From contig CM076268.1 of the NCBI GenBank assembly GCA_038380795.1, forward strand, positions 25,801,501-25,865,500: DNA of 64,000 bases. The letters run 5' to 3'. The translations under genes and the position numbers were made by a program. Numbering within the stretch: position 1 is the first letter of the stretch; each line of letters begins with the position of its first letter. Below the pieces are notes generated by a model that worked only from the letters and a program-made list of their open reading frames with translations, was not told the origin of the DNA and did not search any database. This DNA is from Pyrocephalus nanus (Eukaryota; Chordata; Aves; Passeriformes; Tyrannidae). Positions 48,440 through 61,740 of this stretch are shown one piece after another.

Positions 48440-51400
48440 CTTAGGAAGGGAGAGACTATTTGATTATATGCTGCAAACCACATTATACCTGGGAAAAAGA
48501 GATTTTTCCCTTCTCTTTTTAGCCTGGCTCTATAGCTTAACAACCTTGTTGTACCTAGAGCATGGAAAGTCTGTCTGTGGGAGGAAGATATCAGATGTCT
48601 TGAGATATAAGATTCCAACCGCTGTGAGCCTCACTCCTCATTTTATACCTGCCTTGGGAACAGCACGGACCAAAGCTGTTCATGTGAAATGACTAAGCAG
48701 AGAGCACCTGCACAGAGAGCGAAATGCAGTGAAAATGGTATTTCCAAATGACTATGTGTTTGCACTGCACTCCTCACCAAGCCATGGAGGGGCTCCAATG
48801 TGAGAAGCTGTTTGAGGAATTAGTACCCAGTAAGCCTGGCAAAGGGACTGTGGCCAGGGATGTGGTGGGCTGCCTGAGGCAGGAAGGGCTGGCTCCCTCC
48901 CCTGCTTCCCCAGCTGCAACTGCTCGATGCCTCACCCATATCAGTGCAACTGGGCACCTAAATCACTGTTGAGCTTTCCCTGAGCGAGTCCAGCATCCAG
49001 ACAGTCTGTAACAGCTGACATGCTGTTTAGCAAACTGCTCTTTGCTACCTCCTCATTAAGTCCTGTTTCTTCATGAACTCCAAGTTATCCAAAACTGGAA
49101 TGTGTTTGTGCAAACTCTCAGGATCTGTAAATCCAGGACCATACTAAGACGACAGTATTTGTGATCCAAGCCTCAGAATACTGTAGACAATGTGATCTCA
49201 GCATCTGTTATGTGAGATAATTGCTATGTCTTGGCTGTGTGTCTAGTGTTAGGCTGAGCAGAAAGATGAACACACTGTGCAGATTAAGGTTAAGCCAAGA
49301 ACAACATTTCTCTGAATGTCGCTGGAAGTGTCCACAGCATGATCTTGCAAATGTGATGTGTCTCCCCATGAATCCTTTAATATCTTTCTTCCAGATACTC
49401 TAAAGTTCCATGTAGTTTTGTTTCTTTTGTGATTTATGTGGAAAAAATATCTATCATCACCCTGTTTACAGTCTCTAGACACTGTTCTTACTTAATGTCA
49501 CCGTCATCTGAGCCATGTGAGATCATTCCCATTGCACACTTACATGGTGGACTCTTAACATAAGTTATTCGATCTATTTACCTGGAATGTGGCACTACAT
49601 CAAGTGTGAATAAAGCTACAATCACAGAGCAGTAGAAGAGACAGCAAGAAAAGAGATATTCAAGAAAACATATAATCGATTGGAAGAAAAGTGAATGATG
49701 CTCACTTTGAATATGAGATTTTTTTTGATTTACTGTGATTTCTGTGACTTGCAGGTGAAAAAACTAATTCTTGAAATTAAAGACCTTTCTGTGGACTTTT
49801 ATATCGTGCTATGAATGACAGCAGGAGCTATTTATGTGTAACAGTGATCACAAGAAATTTTTTTAACTGTAAGTTTAAATTGTAAGGGTCACTTTAAGGG
49901 TCAATTTAATATGTAACTTGTTCTTTTATGAAATGTGGCTGTCCATCTCCAGACACTCATGAAGGCCAATATACTTTCAAGTAATTTACCCAAATTTTTG
50001 AAGCCAAACATATTGGAGTCTCAGTTAACTTCTTCCTTTTGCCTTGGTAAAAACAGTGAGACAATTGTGATTTCAGCCGAACATTTTAGCTTCAGATTTC
50101 CATGTTTTATGAAAGGAAGAACACCTGTCTTACTGTGATCCTTGCAATTCTTAAAATCATTTCTGAGACAGTTGTGCTCAGATGCAATTTCTACCGTGGT
50201 AACTGAAGCTTTGTGAATTACTTGCAAACCTATCTGAACCTCTTGAATCTCTTCTTTATTTTCTGTAGTGTTTATTCTCCTTCCCTCTTTCTCTCCCCTC
50301 TCTTTTTTATTTTCTTTCTTTTTCTCTGACAAAGGTAAGTTCATTTTAAAGTCACATTTTGACAGCCATGTATTGGGGAAGATGAATCCTAAAATACTAA
50401 CTAGTTTACATTTACTCTGTACAGTTTTATTGGGCTCACTGCAAAGCCTGTACACAAAAAAAGGAGCCTTTGCATCAGCTCTAACAGAATTCAGCTTGAA
50501 AAAGTGTATTTTCAGCAAAATGCTGTATCTCCATCCTCTTTTTTTTCCTCACTCTTCAGTCTCTCAATATATTTTATTTTTTGAAGGTATATTTAAATCT
50601 GAATGCTCTTTGCTTCACTTTTCTCCCTATTTTACTTTTCCCTAAATGGGATTTGATACCAATAGAACTGAGATTCAAGCTGATCTTTTAGAAGAAGAAT
50701 ATGACGGAGTTACTCATTAACTACAGTAAGTAAATTCATCTCTTATAAAATATTCACATATTTAAAGCGAAAATTTTAATTTCACTTTAGAAGATCCTAT
50801 TAGCACTTATGCAACTTTTCTAACAACAAAAAGAGAGAAAACAACCCAGAAACTTGCTTTTTTCATACTTGACAGTATGAACAGCAGTTTCACGCTGTAA
50901 ATCATACTGCATAATACTAAAATTTCACACTATAGATCTGTAAATCATAAATTATAAATATAACCACATGACTATGTGCAGTGATCACATTTTCCCAGGT
51001 TTTTCCTATAATATTTTAAGGCTTCTCTTAGGGTTGCTCATATCGATACTGCAGAATGGTGATGGTTTGGTAGAAGGCACTCTTACTTCTAGTTTGTCAC
51101 AGTGTGGTGCCACAGTTCAGTGGTCAAAAGCAGAGCTGTACAAGTGGGCTGTGCTAACAGAGGGTGTATGTGATGGTCTGTGCATGATGCTCTTGGCCTG
51201 ACCCACTGTCCTTGCAGTGTTCCCTTACCTATTTCATTTTTGCTTTTTACAGAACTTTCAGTTAAAGGATTGCCATTCCACTAGAAGTGTTATGTGTTGA
51301 TCAAGTCAGTGAAGTCTTGCAACCTCTGTGTGTGCCAGAGCATGATCTTCAATATCATCAGCAAACAATGTGAACTCCTCCCAGAAGAGAAGTAATTTGC

Positions 51401-51918
51401 TTTCCAGCCATGAATATGCAAGGTTGGTAGTAAGTAGAAGAGGGGAACTATGAAAAAGCACCAAGAATGCAAATGCATTGCAATAAAACCTGAGCAAATA
51501 GGTTTATTTCAATTCTGATGGCACTGTGCATGTCTCTTCATCTGGCAGAATACACTCAAGATACATGTTTTTATACCCCTTAGAAATTTTTAAGCACTTT
51601 TAAGATTAGATTGGATCATCATTGATATATGTAAATCTTCAAGCTCACTGTCCCAGGGAATATAGTGAAGATGTCAAAACTTCTGTGAACTACAATTCAT
51701 ACTGTTGTGCAAATTAATGGTATTGGATTATGACTAGGAGTAATTAAACAGTAACACCTTTTCCTATATCATGTGAGTCTTATATGAAATCAAGATTGAT
51801 TTGAAATAAGCAGGAGGTTTGCTTTTGGCCTTAATGGCAGTGCATTTCACCCATTACATTCTACAGCTTTTGAAATCAAAAGAAAAAGAAGACAATGTTC
51901 TTATTTTTTTCATTATAG

Positions 51919-52095
51919 CTGTCCCTCGGAAATTGTTGACTGGCAGATATCTCTTGGAAGGATGGTGGATGCAGATGCCCTGCAGGTTTGTGCGTCAGTC
52001 TTTAGTGCTCTCTGGGAATTCTCTGGGGACCCAACATGCCATTTATAAGACAAGTGTGATCCTTACCTCCAAGACATCATATTTCTATTGCTCAG
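51919..52095 (+). other. Candidate 177-base symmetric exon
   Basis: The acceptor TTATTTTTTTCATTATAG and the donor ATTGCTCAG/GTAAGA are both strong. The segment is 177 bases, phase 1 on both sides, with one frame open throughout (AVPRKLLTGRYLLEGWWMQM near the start, ILTSKTSYFYCSG at the end). Phase 1-1 exons are typical of extracellular modules, and two cysteines about 33 residues apart are present. No sushi, EGF or Ig pattern can be assigned. A second frame reads long but hits a stop. Confidence 0.35.
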
Positions 52096-53390
52096 GTAAG
52101 ACTCTAACAACCTCCAGCATGATCCTGAGGCTGCATCCTCTATTTACAGTTTTTAATGAGCTGACTTGAATACTTCCTAAATTTATTATTGTGTTGTCAG
52201 CAGGTTAATTATCCTCTTCTCATTGTTTTCCATGCTATCTCATGAATGATTTTAAACAGTTGAGGTAATTCTGCTATTTACACAAAGCTTCTGAAGAAAT
52301 CATGTTGCAGTATAAGCAGGGTTTCAGAAGCATTTCATACTTCCTTTTAAAGTAGTTTCCTCCATCATTTTAATTTTATAATGTGTCCTCACTTTTGCAA
52401 GAGGTTAGTTGCTATTCTAGTACAGTATTTTATTGTACTGTCTTGTCATCATAAATCTTCATGCTGTCAGATGCTAATCTTCCTGGCCTGAAAGCTTCCT
52501 ACCATCTGAGGTATTACCTGCATGTTTTGCATCCAGTTATCTTCACATTAACTATACTCTATGTGTTGTAAAGACCTGGACAGATGTTTGTGTGGCACCT
52601 CTTGAGCCTATGGGGGAAAAAATATACCAAGGAGGACTGAATGAGTACATGTTTCTTCTTAAATTCCATTTTTAGTCATTTATCATTATCTGTCTCGCCA
52701 CATGCAAAAGTCTCCCTGAAGAAGGCTTTCTTGCTTTGTTGCAGCCTCAATTCTTGTTCAACACTGGATGCATCTTCTATATTACACTGCCAAAGTGCCT
52801 GATAGCAAAAGGGATTTTTTTTCAATGTTTTATCTATTTTTGGTGTATCACACATAGGATGCATGCCTGGTTGTGGTTGGTTTCATTGCTCTAGTCTCAG
52901 AAGACTGAGGAACCAGTCTCCTGAACTGAGACAGGTCATTGCAGCACCTTTTATGAGACCAGCCCTTTTCATATCCTGGACTTCAGTTGTTAATTTCTGT
53001 CCCTCTAATTTCCTGGTGAGTGATAATGAAGGTGCAAACCCTATGTTTGTCAAGAGATACCCTCCAACAGAAATACAATTATATTGAGAAATTTCAGTAT
53101 AAATCAATATTAATCTAATTTTAACCTACTGTGTTTTTTTTTAATTTAGCATGCCACATGGTCTTACAAGTGCCAGGGCTGTTTCTTACCCAAAGCCTGA
53201 GAGGAGTTTAATCTCATTTTAAATTGCAGCTCCACACAATTTAAAATCTATGGCAGTTCCTCATATTCTCCTCCCTGGCCTGGTTTTAATCAGTATTCTG
53301 TTTCAAAATGAAATTGAAAATAAGTCTGAAATATGATTTCAGATACAGTTTACAGGAGTGTATGTGTGGACGCATGTGTGTCTTTATGAA

Positions 53391-53433
53391 TGTGTATATA
53401 TGTGTTGTGTATATATATGTTATATATATACAT
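53391..53433 (+). repeat. TG/TA microsatellite
   Basis: Mixed GTGTATATA units with a compound TA core. Confidence 0.85.
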
Positions 53434-56206
53434 AAAATAGTTCTACTACCATAAACCTAGTAGTAGGTTTGGAAAAATACAGAAGTATTATTCCAAGGGC
53501 TTTTACTCTTACCCTTAATGTCTGTTGTCACACAGAATTGGATCTTTTTTCCTCTTGATTTGTTCTACAGAACAGTTCTAAACTTCTGCTTTTTGAAAAC
53601 AGTGACGGATTCCAGAGGAAGAGAGTAACACTGCAAAAACAGAATTACAGCTTCGTGCCTGATTTAGGCAGTAGAATAAACTGGATTCAAAGTCTGTATG
53701 TTTTCGTATATGTACAAGACGTTGAACAAAGAAGAAGTGAAGGACTGTCTGAGTTCATTTATTTTTTTGTAAATGTCCTCCTTTCTTTTTGAAGCTTGTT
53801 GCATTAAAAAGACTCCACTTTAATAACAGTGAACTATAATATACTTTCTAATGAGTCTGAAAGGCATCAACATCCCAAACACACAGGCTGCCTGCAAGAA
53901 GCCAGGCAAGTGTCAAACAGGTTCCTCTTTAAGACTTAAGAAGATTATATGCTGCTGCAGAAGCCCACTGTGCAATTACTTCACTTTCATAGTCACAAAT
54001 TGCTACTGAAATCCTTCTATCTGATAGTGTTTGATGAAGCATTTAACATTTTGAATCACAGTGGACTAATACAGTTCAGAACGATTCTTGAATATTTTAA
54101 CTGGATTAAATATGCCTGAGACCTTTTTGTCTCAATATGCCATGCTTTTCTGCTTCAAGAAAATCTCAGACACTTTAAAACTATAGTACTGAAAATGCCA
54201 TATGCTGCTAGAGATGCTATAGAACAATGAAAAAAACTCCACCTTTCCTTGGTGGCTCTGGCTGTTCCTTTCTGATCATGAAGTATGTATTCGCTCTTTC
54301 AGGCAATTGAGCAGACCCATTGTCCCAGGCACAGAAAAGCATAAAATCACTGGCAATCACTTTTCCATTGTGTTTGGAGATTAAAGGACAGGACCTGACA
54401 AATGAGGCAGACCTTGAGTCAGAAGATGAGGGTAACATCAGATAATGCACCTAAACAGTATGTCTAGCACAGATTAGCTCTGAATGAATTCTTGGCCAGT
54501 CATTGTTTTGCCAACCTCTTTGCCATGGTAAGGTCTTGATTTTTGTTTTTTAATCCTGAATATTATTTTCTATTCAGTTTTAACTAAGATTCACAGAGGG
54601 CTTGTAAGCTTTCAGGAATGTGCAAAAAGCATTTACCGTGCATTATTCCTGTGGTTGTTCTCTTTAATTCCATCCTGCCACCTGAATAACCTCATCCTGG
54701 CAGCACATATTTGTATCAATATCAGTTTTCTAATGTAAAAAGCAGCATATAAGGATTTATGGGAAGGTCTTGGGATGATTCAACTATTGGCTTGCATCTC
54801 TGCAGCAGAAGGCTGTGGTTTCCATTTCCACCTCATGTACTAGGCTTATACCCAATGCTTGGCACTGTCTTTTGGTGACGGGGGGGTGTTTCACTGAGGA
54901 AGATGTCACCCTGAAGATGACATGAACTCAGCTCTATTGTTTCTCCATCTGGAAATGAAACCCCCAAGGAATACTTCAGAAAGTGCAGGAGCTTAGCTAA
55001 GGGCACCACCAAACGTTCCTAAAATCATTGCTGTGGCAGTGTGTATGTGAGATGTTCAGTACATGACAACCACGTTTCTGCCTGAAGAGTTTTTGCAACA
55101 TTACTGTCTATATCATTTTCATCAGTGCACAGCATCTGTTGTGCCATTTGTAGAACACTCAGATTTCTATAAGCAGAGCAGAAATTTTTCTTCTGTGCAA
55201 GTGGAAGCAGTTGTAGCAAGTCAGCTTTGCTGCTGCCTCTTCTTCCCACCTCTGGAGAGGTGGATTCTTCCTGTTGCTGCAGCTGCTGGGAGAAAGTCAG
55301 TTGTAGAAGTCAGAGTGTGGCACCACTGAAGCATTAAAATGGGTCTGCCAAGGGAAATGCTGTAGCTGATTTCATATTGTTCAGTGATGTGTAGACAGAA
55401 ATTCTTTAATTATGGTGCATGGTGGGGGCGGTCAGAAAGGGGCCAATATCGACAGTTTAATTTGTCTTTAGTAAAGAAGCTTGATGTATCTAGTGAAAGT
55501 AGAAGATTTTTGGCTCATTATGATATTCTGCTTTTAATCTACACTTAAACCAAAATTATCTTCCTGAATTCCACAGAGTGGATGTCATCTGTCTCTGTCC
55601 ATCCCACTCCTTGTTACCCCTGCTTTTCTGCACTTCCCTGTGAACTTATTACAGCGTTCTGCTCTTGTTTTCTTCCTCCCCTTTTCAGAGGGAACGAAGG
55701 ATCTTCAAGTTCTTCCTTCTTTTTCCTTTGGTTTGAGAACCGTGGAAAATGCTTGACCTGTGTGTGAAAACTGTGATAGCCAAGGACCAGACTTCATCCC
55801 TGTGTTTTCATGCTTTTCCACAGGGAACACGCACAGATCCAGACATAGCCCATTAAAGAGCTTATTCTCACACAGTGAACTGATAGTAGATTTCAGATAG
55901 ATTTGGAGTTAGATATACACAAAGAAAATGCTTTTGTTTGTTCTGTTCTCTTTGGGCTGAGTGTTTGGTCTCCTGTACAATATTTAGTGCAGTAGATTTT
56001 CATGCATTGATGTCAGAACTTACTCACCTTAAACCTGAAATTATGATATGCTCTTTCCAAGGTAATCTTTTGCTAATGGCTTCTTTTCTAATTACTTTCT
56101 GGTAGTCTAAATGCCATTAAGAGTCTTTATTTCAAACTTTCTTAGATGGCTGTAGGACCTACAGGATTATCAAGTTTGCAGTTTCTAGTTGTGAAAGGAC
56201 AAGCCC

Positions 56207-56290
56207 TTTTTTTTTAGTTTTCATTGGTTTGGTTTTCATTGGTTTGGGTTTTTAGGTTTTGTTTGCTTGTTTGGGTTTTTCTGGTGGGGG
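56207..56290 (+). repeat. GT-rich low complexity with short tandem unit
   Basis: TTTTCATTGGTTTGG occurs twice in tandem, followed by GGTTTTGTTTG units and a G run. Confidence 0.8.
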
Positions 56291-56419
56291 GATTGTTTCC
56301 TATAGAAGTCTATGTAGAAACTGCAGAAAATCAGAGCTGTAATTATATCTGGAGGCTTGCATCAACATGACAAGATTGGACCATATTCAGAGTGCAATTT
56401 GAATGTTGATAGTGTTAAT

Positions 56420-56469
56420 AAAAAAAAAAAGAAGAAAAAAAAAAAAGAAAAAAAAAAAAAAAAAAGAAG
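56420..56469 (+). repeat. A-rich tract
   Basis: About 50 bases of A with scattered G, starting directly within GTTAATAAAA. It could be an old A-tail, but no source element is recognised upstream. Confidence 0.8.
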
Positions 56470-57765
56470 AACCCCAAGCCAGTGAAGTCCCAAACTCAAA
56501 TCCATAAAGACCACAAACGAGAAAGGATTGTGTCTCACAGTTTTAAGTAATGTAAGGTAGTCTGGCTTCTCTTCAAGTGATTTAATAATTTAGCATATAA
56601 GATCTTTTTTAAGTCCAAATCTGTCTTTTCTAAGACAGAATTAAGCATGTTACCTACAAGCAATATGTGTCATTGTTACATTGACACTTGCTAAAACTGC
56701 TTTTATCTTGTAAATATTCACAGTATATTGTTTCTATTTTTAACTTGGAACTAATAGGTAATAGTGAACACTTCTCTGTGAATGTGCATAGGTTTTATGT
56801 GAACAACTCTAAATTTTCTGTCTCAGTTGCTATAAATTAGTTTTCATTCTACTTTACCTTTTATTCTATCATCGCCTTCAGTGACTATGGAAATAACTGA
56901 GAAGCAGCTATTTTTCTGATGGTATGACAGATTCTTCCATTTACACTTGGAAGTATATGGGCTTTGGGAGACAAGAAAATACTAAAATGGAAATGAGATG
57001 TCAGGAAGCTCTCAGGTTAAAACCCTGGTTGTCATCTGGCATGATGAGTGAATAGATTTTAACTTAAAAGTGTGTCCTTTTCTGTAACATACATCCATAC
57101 ATATTTCAAAATACAGATATTGTTAGTGTTTTTTCATTTTCTTGTTGGTCTGTGTTATAGGGTCAGCATTATTTCGGGCAGCATGAATTATTGCAGGCAA
57201 TACAAGTCATAAATAAATGGGCTGTTGGTGTTATTCAGTCCTATTCAGAGAAGTAAGAGAATAACCAGAAATGGTGACCATGAATACTGGGACACACCTG
57301 AGATTACATAAATTGAGCAGGTTTATTAGCATACAGAACTCTGAGTCTTGTCTGGGTTTCTCATTGTGGTGGACTGGAGAGTACTGTCTGACTCTTCCTT
57401 GTAGCTGGAGTTTTGCTGCTTCTGCAAGTCAAATCTGATTGCTGCTGTTCAGAAATATGTTTAGGGATCACGTTGGCATTCTGTAATGAGAATGGTTTTG
57501 AAAGTGTCAGGCTACTGGATATTGTTATGCCTTTATACTCTAGCAAATGCAAATATTCTCAGCAAAGTATGGCATAGTTTTAGTACTTACCTATACCTAA
57601 ACATGGGGGAGTTAATGCTTTCCTGAGACTTGTCTCAATCCACAGCTCACCAGTGCATCAAACTTCTTCAGTTACTCAGTGGGTTTTATAAAAACTCAGT
57701 TAAAAATATTTTCTTTGTAAATTAGATATTGGGCACAGTTATAGCCAGTAGTGATGCCTAGGATT

Positions 57766-57860
57766 TCAAATACTCTGTGAATGGGTTGGAAAGGCCTTTT
57801 GGGTCACGGGATCTTTGCATATTACAGCGAGTGATGCCAGTGACTGGGACTAGGGATGGC
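57766..57860 (-). mobile_element. Possible CR1 3'-end scrap, antisense
   Basis: TCTGTGAATGGGTTGGAAAG followed by GCCTTTT resembles the antisense CR1 3' region (atggtttgggttggaaggga, then cctt). A later GGGATGGCACAC is also reminiscent. The match is short and the rest does not align by eye. Confidence 0.27.
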
Positions 57861-58457
57861 ACACTGTGAAGCACCAGCCTTGCTGATATCAGTGGGAAAC
57901 TTGCCTCCTTCTTTCTTCACCACAAATGGAATTTTAAAGAGCGACAACAAATACTCCAGGTATACTATGATGTTCTATTATCCCTAGGCAGGGGACACCA
58001 AGATCATACCAAGGATACCATCATGTTCTGAAGCCTTAGTATTCACGACTTCTCTGAGTCACTTTGGAGAGCTAAATCTTTCTCTGTGTCTAAGCTCCAA
58101 AATAACTCTTGATAGAATTTTATGGAAAAACAGTTCTGAAAAGTGTTTACCAGTGAGAAGAAATATATTTTTTTAGTACCACGAAGAACATCTTGCATCT
58201 TTACGGTAGCATGAATGTGCAAGTAATATCGTTTTTGTACCTGCAATTCTAGTGATGCAAGAGTGAGTTGAAAATCCTAAATTAAATGTGTCTTACAGTC
58301 CACAGAAATAAGAGAGCATGCATCTTCCAGAAAGTCTCATATATGAGTAAAGTTGCCTATAAAATAGGCTGCTCTTAGGGAATTTAAGTAGTTTTCTTCT
58401 TTAAGAAAAATATGGCAGTTAGATGCTCTGCCAAAATTTTAGTGGCTTAAAACTCCA

Positions 58458-58475
58458 AGATCTCTGCAGAGATCT
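58458..58475. repeat. Perfect 18-bp palindrome
   Basis: AGATCTCTGCAGAGATCT is identical to its reverse complement. Its flanks do not extend the symmetry. Confidence 0.8.
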
Positions 58476-59329
58476 GGAAAGAAGCCACTTTGGAACATGA
58501 TTTTTATCAACAGGGATTAGAAGGAATGATCAAAACAAATTTAAAGTTTTAATAAACAAACAAGTTTCCATCTTCTATGCTTAGATTACTGTTTCCCTAC
58601 TATGCAGGTATTGCTAGACTGCAGGTAGCAGATGGTATTCTTGTTCTTCATTAGACTTTAATATCATTTCATATATATTTAAAATTTATAGCAAGTCTCA
58701 TGAATTCAAATGAGATGTTGCAGTTCACAGTTACAACTGCAATAACAGTTATACAGATTTTAGAAAATAGCCAACCCCAGGTGTTGACTCATGAATATTT
58801 ATACACATCAGTCATCATGGAAGCAAAATATGATTTGGACCTGATCCTATTCCCAATAAAATGGATAAAAACCACCCAGTACTAGAAATGATCCTTTAAA
58901 AGACATCTTAGAAAAAAACATTTTTCCTCATTCCCGTGTGCTTCCCCAAAAATGAGAGGGATCAGAAAATGAAAATATCATTTTGACTTTTTTTAATTAT
59001 TGAGATGGTGCATACTTTTCCTAAATTTGGATAATATTCTTATCTTAATACATTTAAGCAAAGCTAATTTTAACACACAATTTTCTAAAATGTGTCACAG
59101 TATTTGAACTTAAGCCTATATTCTTTGCATTCTACATTTTATTAATAAAAGCAATTTTTATGGCACCTGTGAAAGGAAAAGCATATATAAAAAAAATTTT
59201 AATCAGTAAAGATTTTATTTTAGTTTTATATAGATATAATAGAGCCATATGGATTTTTCTCACTTAAAAAAACACTCATTCAAATCAGGAAACTTTCTGT
59301 TCCAAAATATGATTTTGGGAATGTTGTAG

Positions 59330-59365
59330 GGAAGAGAAAAAAAAAAAGAAAAAAAAGAGAGAGAG
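59330..59365 (+). repeat. A-rich then GA microsatellite
   Basis: Runs of A with G spacers end in (GA)n. Confidence 0.8.
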
Positions 59366-59777
59366 TCTGTAGATGAAATGAGATAAATAAAAATTACTGG
59401 TAAAGTATGAGCTCTAGACGAGATTCTGATTTCATTTGCACCTTTGTAATCAGATATTTCCATTAAGTAAGTAACATTGTTAGAGATTTATCTCATAACA
59501 CTGAGACCTGGATGTTCCATAGGAATGTCTGACAAAGCAGAAGTGACATTTTGACAGATCGGGAAAAGAAAATCAAACCCAGACCTTATATAGAACTTAC
59601 AGTTTTCACTCTTTCCTCAATTCTACATTTTCCTCCTGAAAACAGTACTCCATGAATCAAGGAGACTGTCAAAAGGGTAGGAGAAAATACTTGTAGCAAT
59701 TAAAAGAATGTAAATAAAGGTTTGGGAGATGTGATCAATTGTTTAGAAAGACTCAAATCTGTTCTTCTTTTTTCTAG

Positions 59778-59851
59778 TGGCAATGGATGATGGGGGAAAT
59801 TATGCATTCTATTCCTTTTCCCAGTAGTCTACAATTTTCTTGCATTGGCAG
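59778..59851 (+). other. Candidate 74-base exon
   Basis: The acceptor GTTCTTCTTTTTTCTAG is near ideal. The frame is open for 24 codons (WQWMMGEIMHSIPFPSSLQF and onward) to the donor TTGGCAG/GTAAAA, phase 0 in and 2 out. Its incoming phase would suit the start exon at 34.1 kb, but that is not evidence of joining. The other two frames contain stops. Confidence 0.28.
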
Positions 59852-60536
59852 GTAAAATATTAAAGTGTTAAAGACCTAATAGTAAGCTCAATCTGGGAAG
59901 TCTTCTCTGTCTTTCAAGCAAAAGAACTGTATTTGCAAAGTACAATTGCAGAACACTGTAAACAAGTGCAGTTGCCAGCAAAACTGGAAAATAGTAGCTT
60001 CTTGTCTGTTTATTTCATCATGACAGTTCTTTAGCAGTGGAGAAGAAAAAAAAGTTGATTTCATGAGGTGAGAGGACCAGAACTACTCACTAAGAACTTT
60101 GTCTGTGTTCAGTTATCTTTCAGCTTTCTAACTTGTGTCAACTTCCAAAACTAACTACAGTTTCAGGAGGAACATTACCTAAGCAAAACATGTAAATGTA
60201 GGAAAGGTTTTTTTGCAAATATGACAAAAGTGATACTTCAGTTCACAGTGGCTTGTCTTGAGCACTTATGAAATGGCAGTTTTTGAATAGCCTTTATGTA
60301 TTTGTGATAAAGACTTTGGATCCCAGAAGATTTACAGAAAGCAAATGAAAAGCATTTATGAGAAGCAGGCTACTCATCTGGCTGTCATATAGGCATTTTG
60401 CATTTTCTTTCATTTATTTGCATTAAATATTAAATATCTTTTTAACAATGTACACACATCTCTTTGTTGGGCACAGTGTTGCATGGGTAGGGCACAATGC
60501 CCAGGTTACACATGACACTGTCATTACTTTATTCAG

Positions 60537-60596
60537 TGCAACTGCGTGAGGAAGGACAACCAGTTTTTCTTACGTGGCCTCAAGACTGATAATCAG
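60537..60596 (+). other. Candidate 60-base symmetric exon
   Basis: The acceptor TGTCATTACTTTATTCAG and the donor GATAATCAG/GTAGAG enclose exactly 20 codons (CNCVRKDNQFFLRGLKTDNQ), phase 0 on both sides, with the other frames stopped. Two CpGs are retained. No family is recognised. Confidence 0.28.
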
Positions 60597-61740
60597 GTAG
60601 AGGCAAGTTGGTATTGATTCTACGCCTCAGAAGGGATTGACATCAGTGGGAATAAGTGGCATAGAGTGGAGGAGTTAGATGGCTGCTTGAAATCTAAGCT
60701 CATAACAAAACCTCATCCATTTTAGGATATCAAGGTAGAAGCAAGCAGTGGCAAACACCAGGGGGTGTCTTTACATCACCAGGGAGACGTATTTTGTATT
60801 TGCTTAGTAACTGTAACTACTAACAGAAGTCTGCACTATCTAGGGAAACAGCTTAGTGCATATTAATTTCTTGGAATTGCCTAAAATAAAGCAGAAAGTA
60901 CAGTCTGTTTTCTGCGGACTCAAACAATTAAGGCAAATTTAAATAGATTAAAGACATCTATCTGTACTTGGGCAGAAAAGGGATTAATACTTAAATGTAA
61001 CAACATCACCCTTTTTCAGCTGTATGTCAGGCAAAGTTTGGAGCTCTGTGCTGCATAATGATTAAAATTATTACAGAAGTATTGCTTAGAGAGGAAAGAC
61101 ATTTTAATGCATATCTTCTAATTAATTAGCAACCAAATAGGACATAAAGACAGCATAAAAGAAGAAAGGGTGTGAGTCATCTGATGCTCTAGCACTTACT
61201 CTGCTGCCATGAGGAACATCATCTTTAGTTACAGTTTCATGACTGCATTGCTGGAGTTGCTAATTCACAGTACACTAGGCTTGTGTGGAACCTAGTGAAA
61301 TTTAGATCCCAAAAAGAAGTAGGGATGACTGAATGTGTGCCATTTTCAGATTAGTGATTCAGATGTAAAATAGACATTCAGAGAGACCATAATGTTCTGT
61401 GAGAAAATCTGTTTGGAACGTACCAGCAGTACATTTCATCAAAACCATGATGGTGGAGACTGCTATACTCTCTAGCCGCAGAGCAAAGATGTACTGGTGA
61501 AGACAAGCTTTGCCTGTGCCCAGCAGTGTGCTTTAACTCTGCTGCAGAACGGTCACAAGTGGATCTGGAATAAATTTCTTTTCAGGAGCAGCATAACTTT
61601 GTTAGAGGAAACATCGGTGTAGGCAGGGGGGTGGTGGTGTGGGTGTTTCATGAGTTGAGTCGCTATTGTTGGGGTTAGAAACCACTGCGTGATTTGGAGC
61701 TGGGAAATCAAAGTCTTGAGCAGCTGAGGGAGAAATCCCA

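Larger units (their letters stand above)
47646..61740. other. Noncoding block with weak exon candidates
   Basis: Contains splice-bounded open segments at 48314-48439 (minus), 51919-52095, 59778-59851 and 60537-60596 (plus). Also present are a pyrimidine-rich stretch at 50.24-50.33 kb, TA/TG and A-rich simple repeats, a weak CR1-like scrap and an 18-bp palindrome. Otherwise nothing is recognised. Confidence 0.45.

Noticed and set aside
50269..50334. Plus-strand 66-mer between a good acceptor and AAAG/GTAAGT
   Set aside because: The content is almost pure pyrimidine and would encode only S, F, L and P runs. It reads as an extended splice-like tract rather than an exon.
50021..50518. Longest open frame in the window (165 codons, minus strand)
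   Set aside because: Its centre is purine-rich low complexity (K, E and R rich), complementary to a C/T tract. There is no acceptor, donor or recognisable domain, and the opposite strand is equally open.
54900..55010. GTTTCTCCATCTGGAAATGA as a MIR core piece
   Set aside because: Only one short word fits; the neighbouring sequence does not follow the family order.
55025..55329. Overlapping frames on both strands (74 and 88 codons)
   Set aside because: No splice sites, no domain, and both strands equally open.
56028..56098. Minus-strand 71-mer with perfect AAG/GTGAGT donor and 23 open codons
   Set aside because: The acceptor lacks a pyrimidine tract and stops flank the frame closely; treated as a pseudo-exon.
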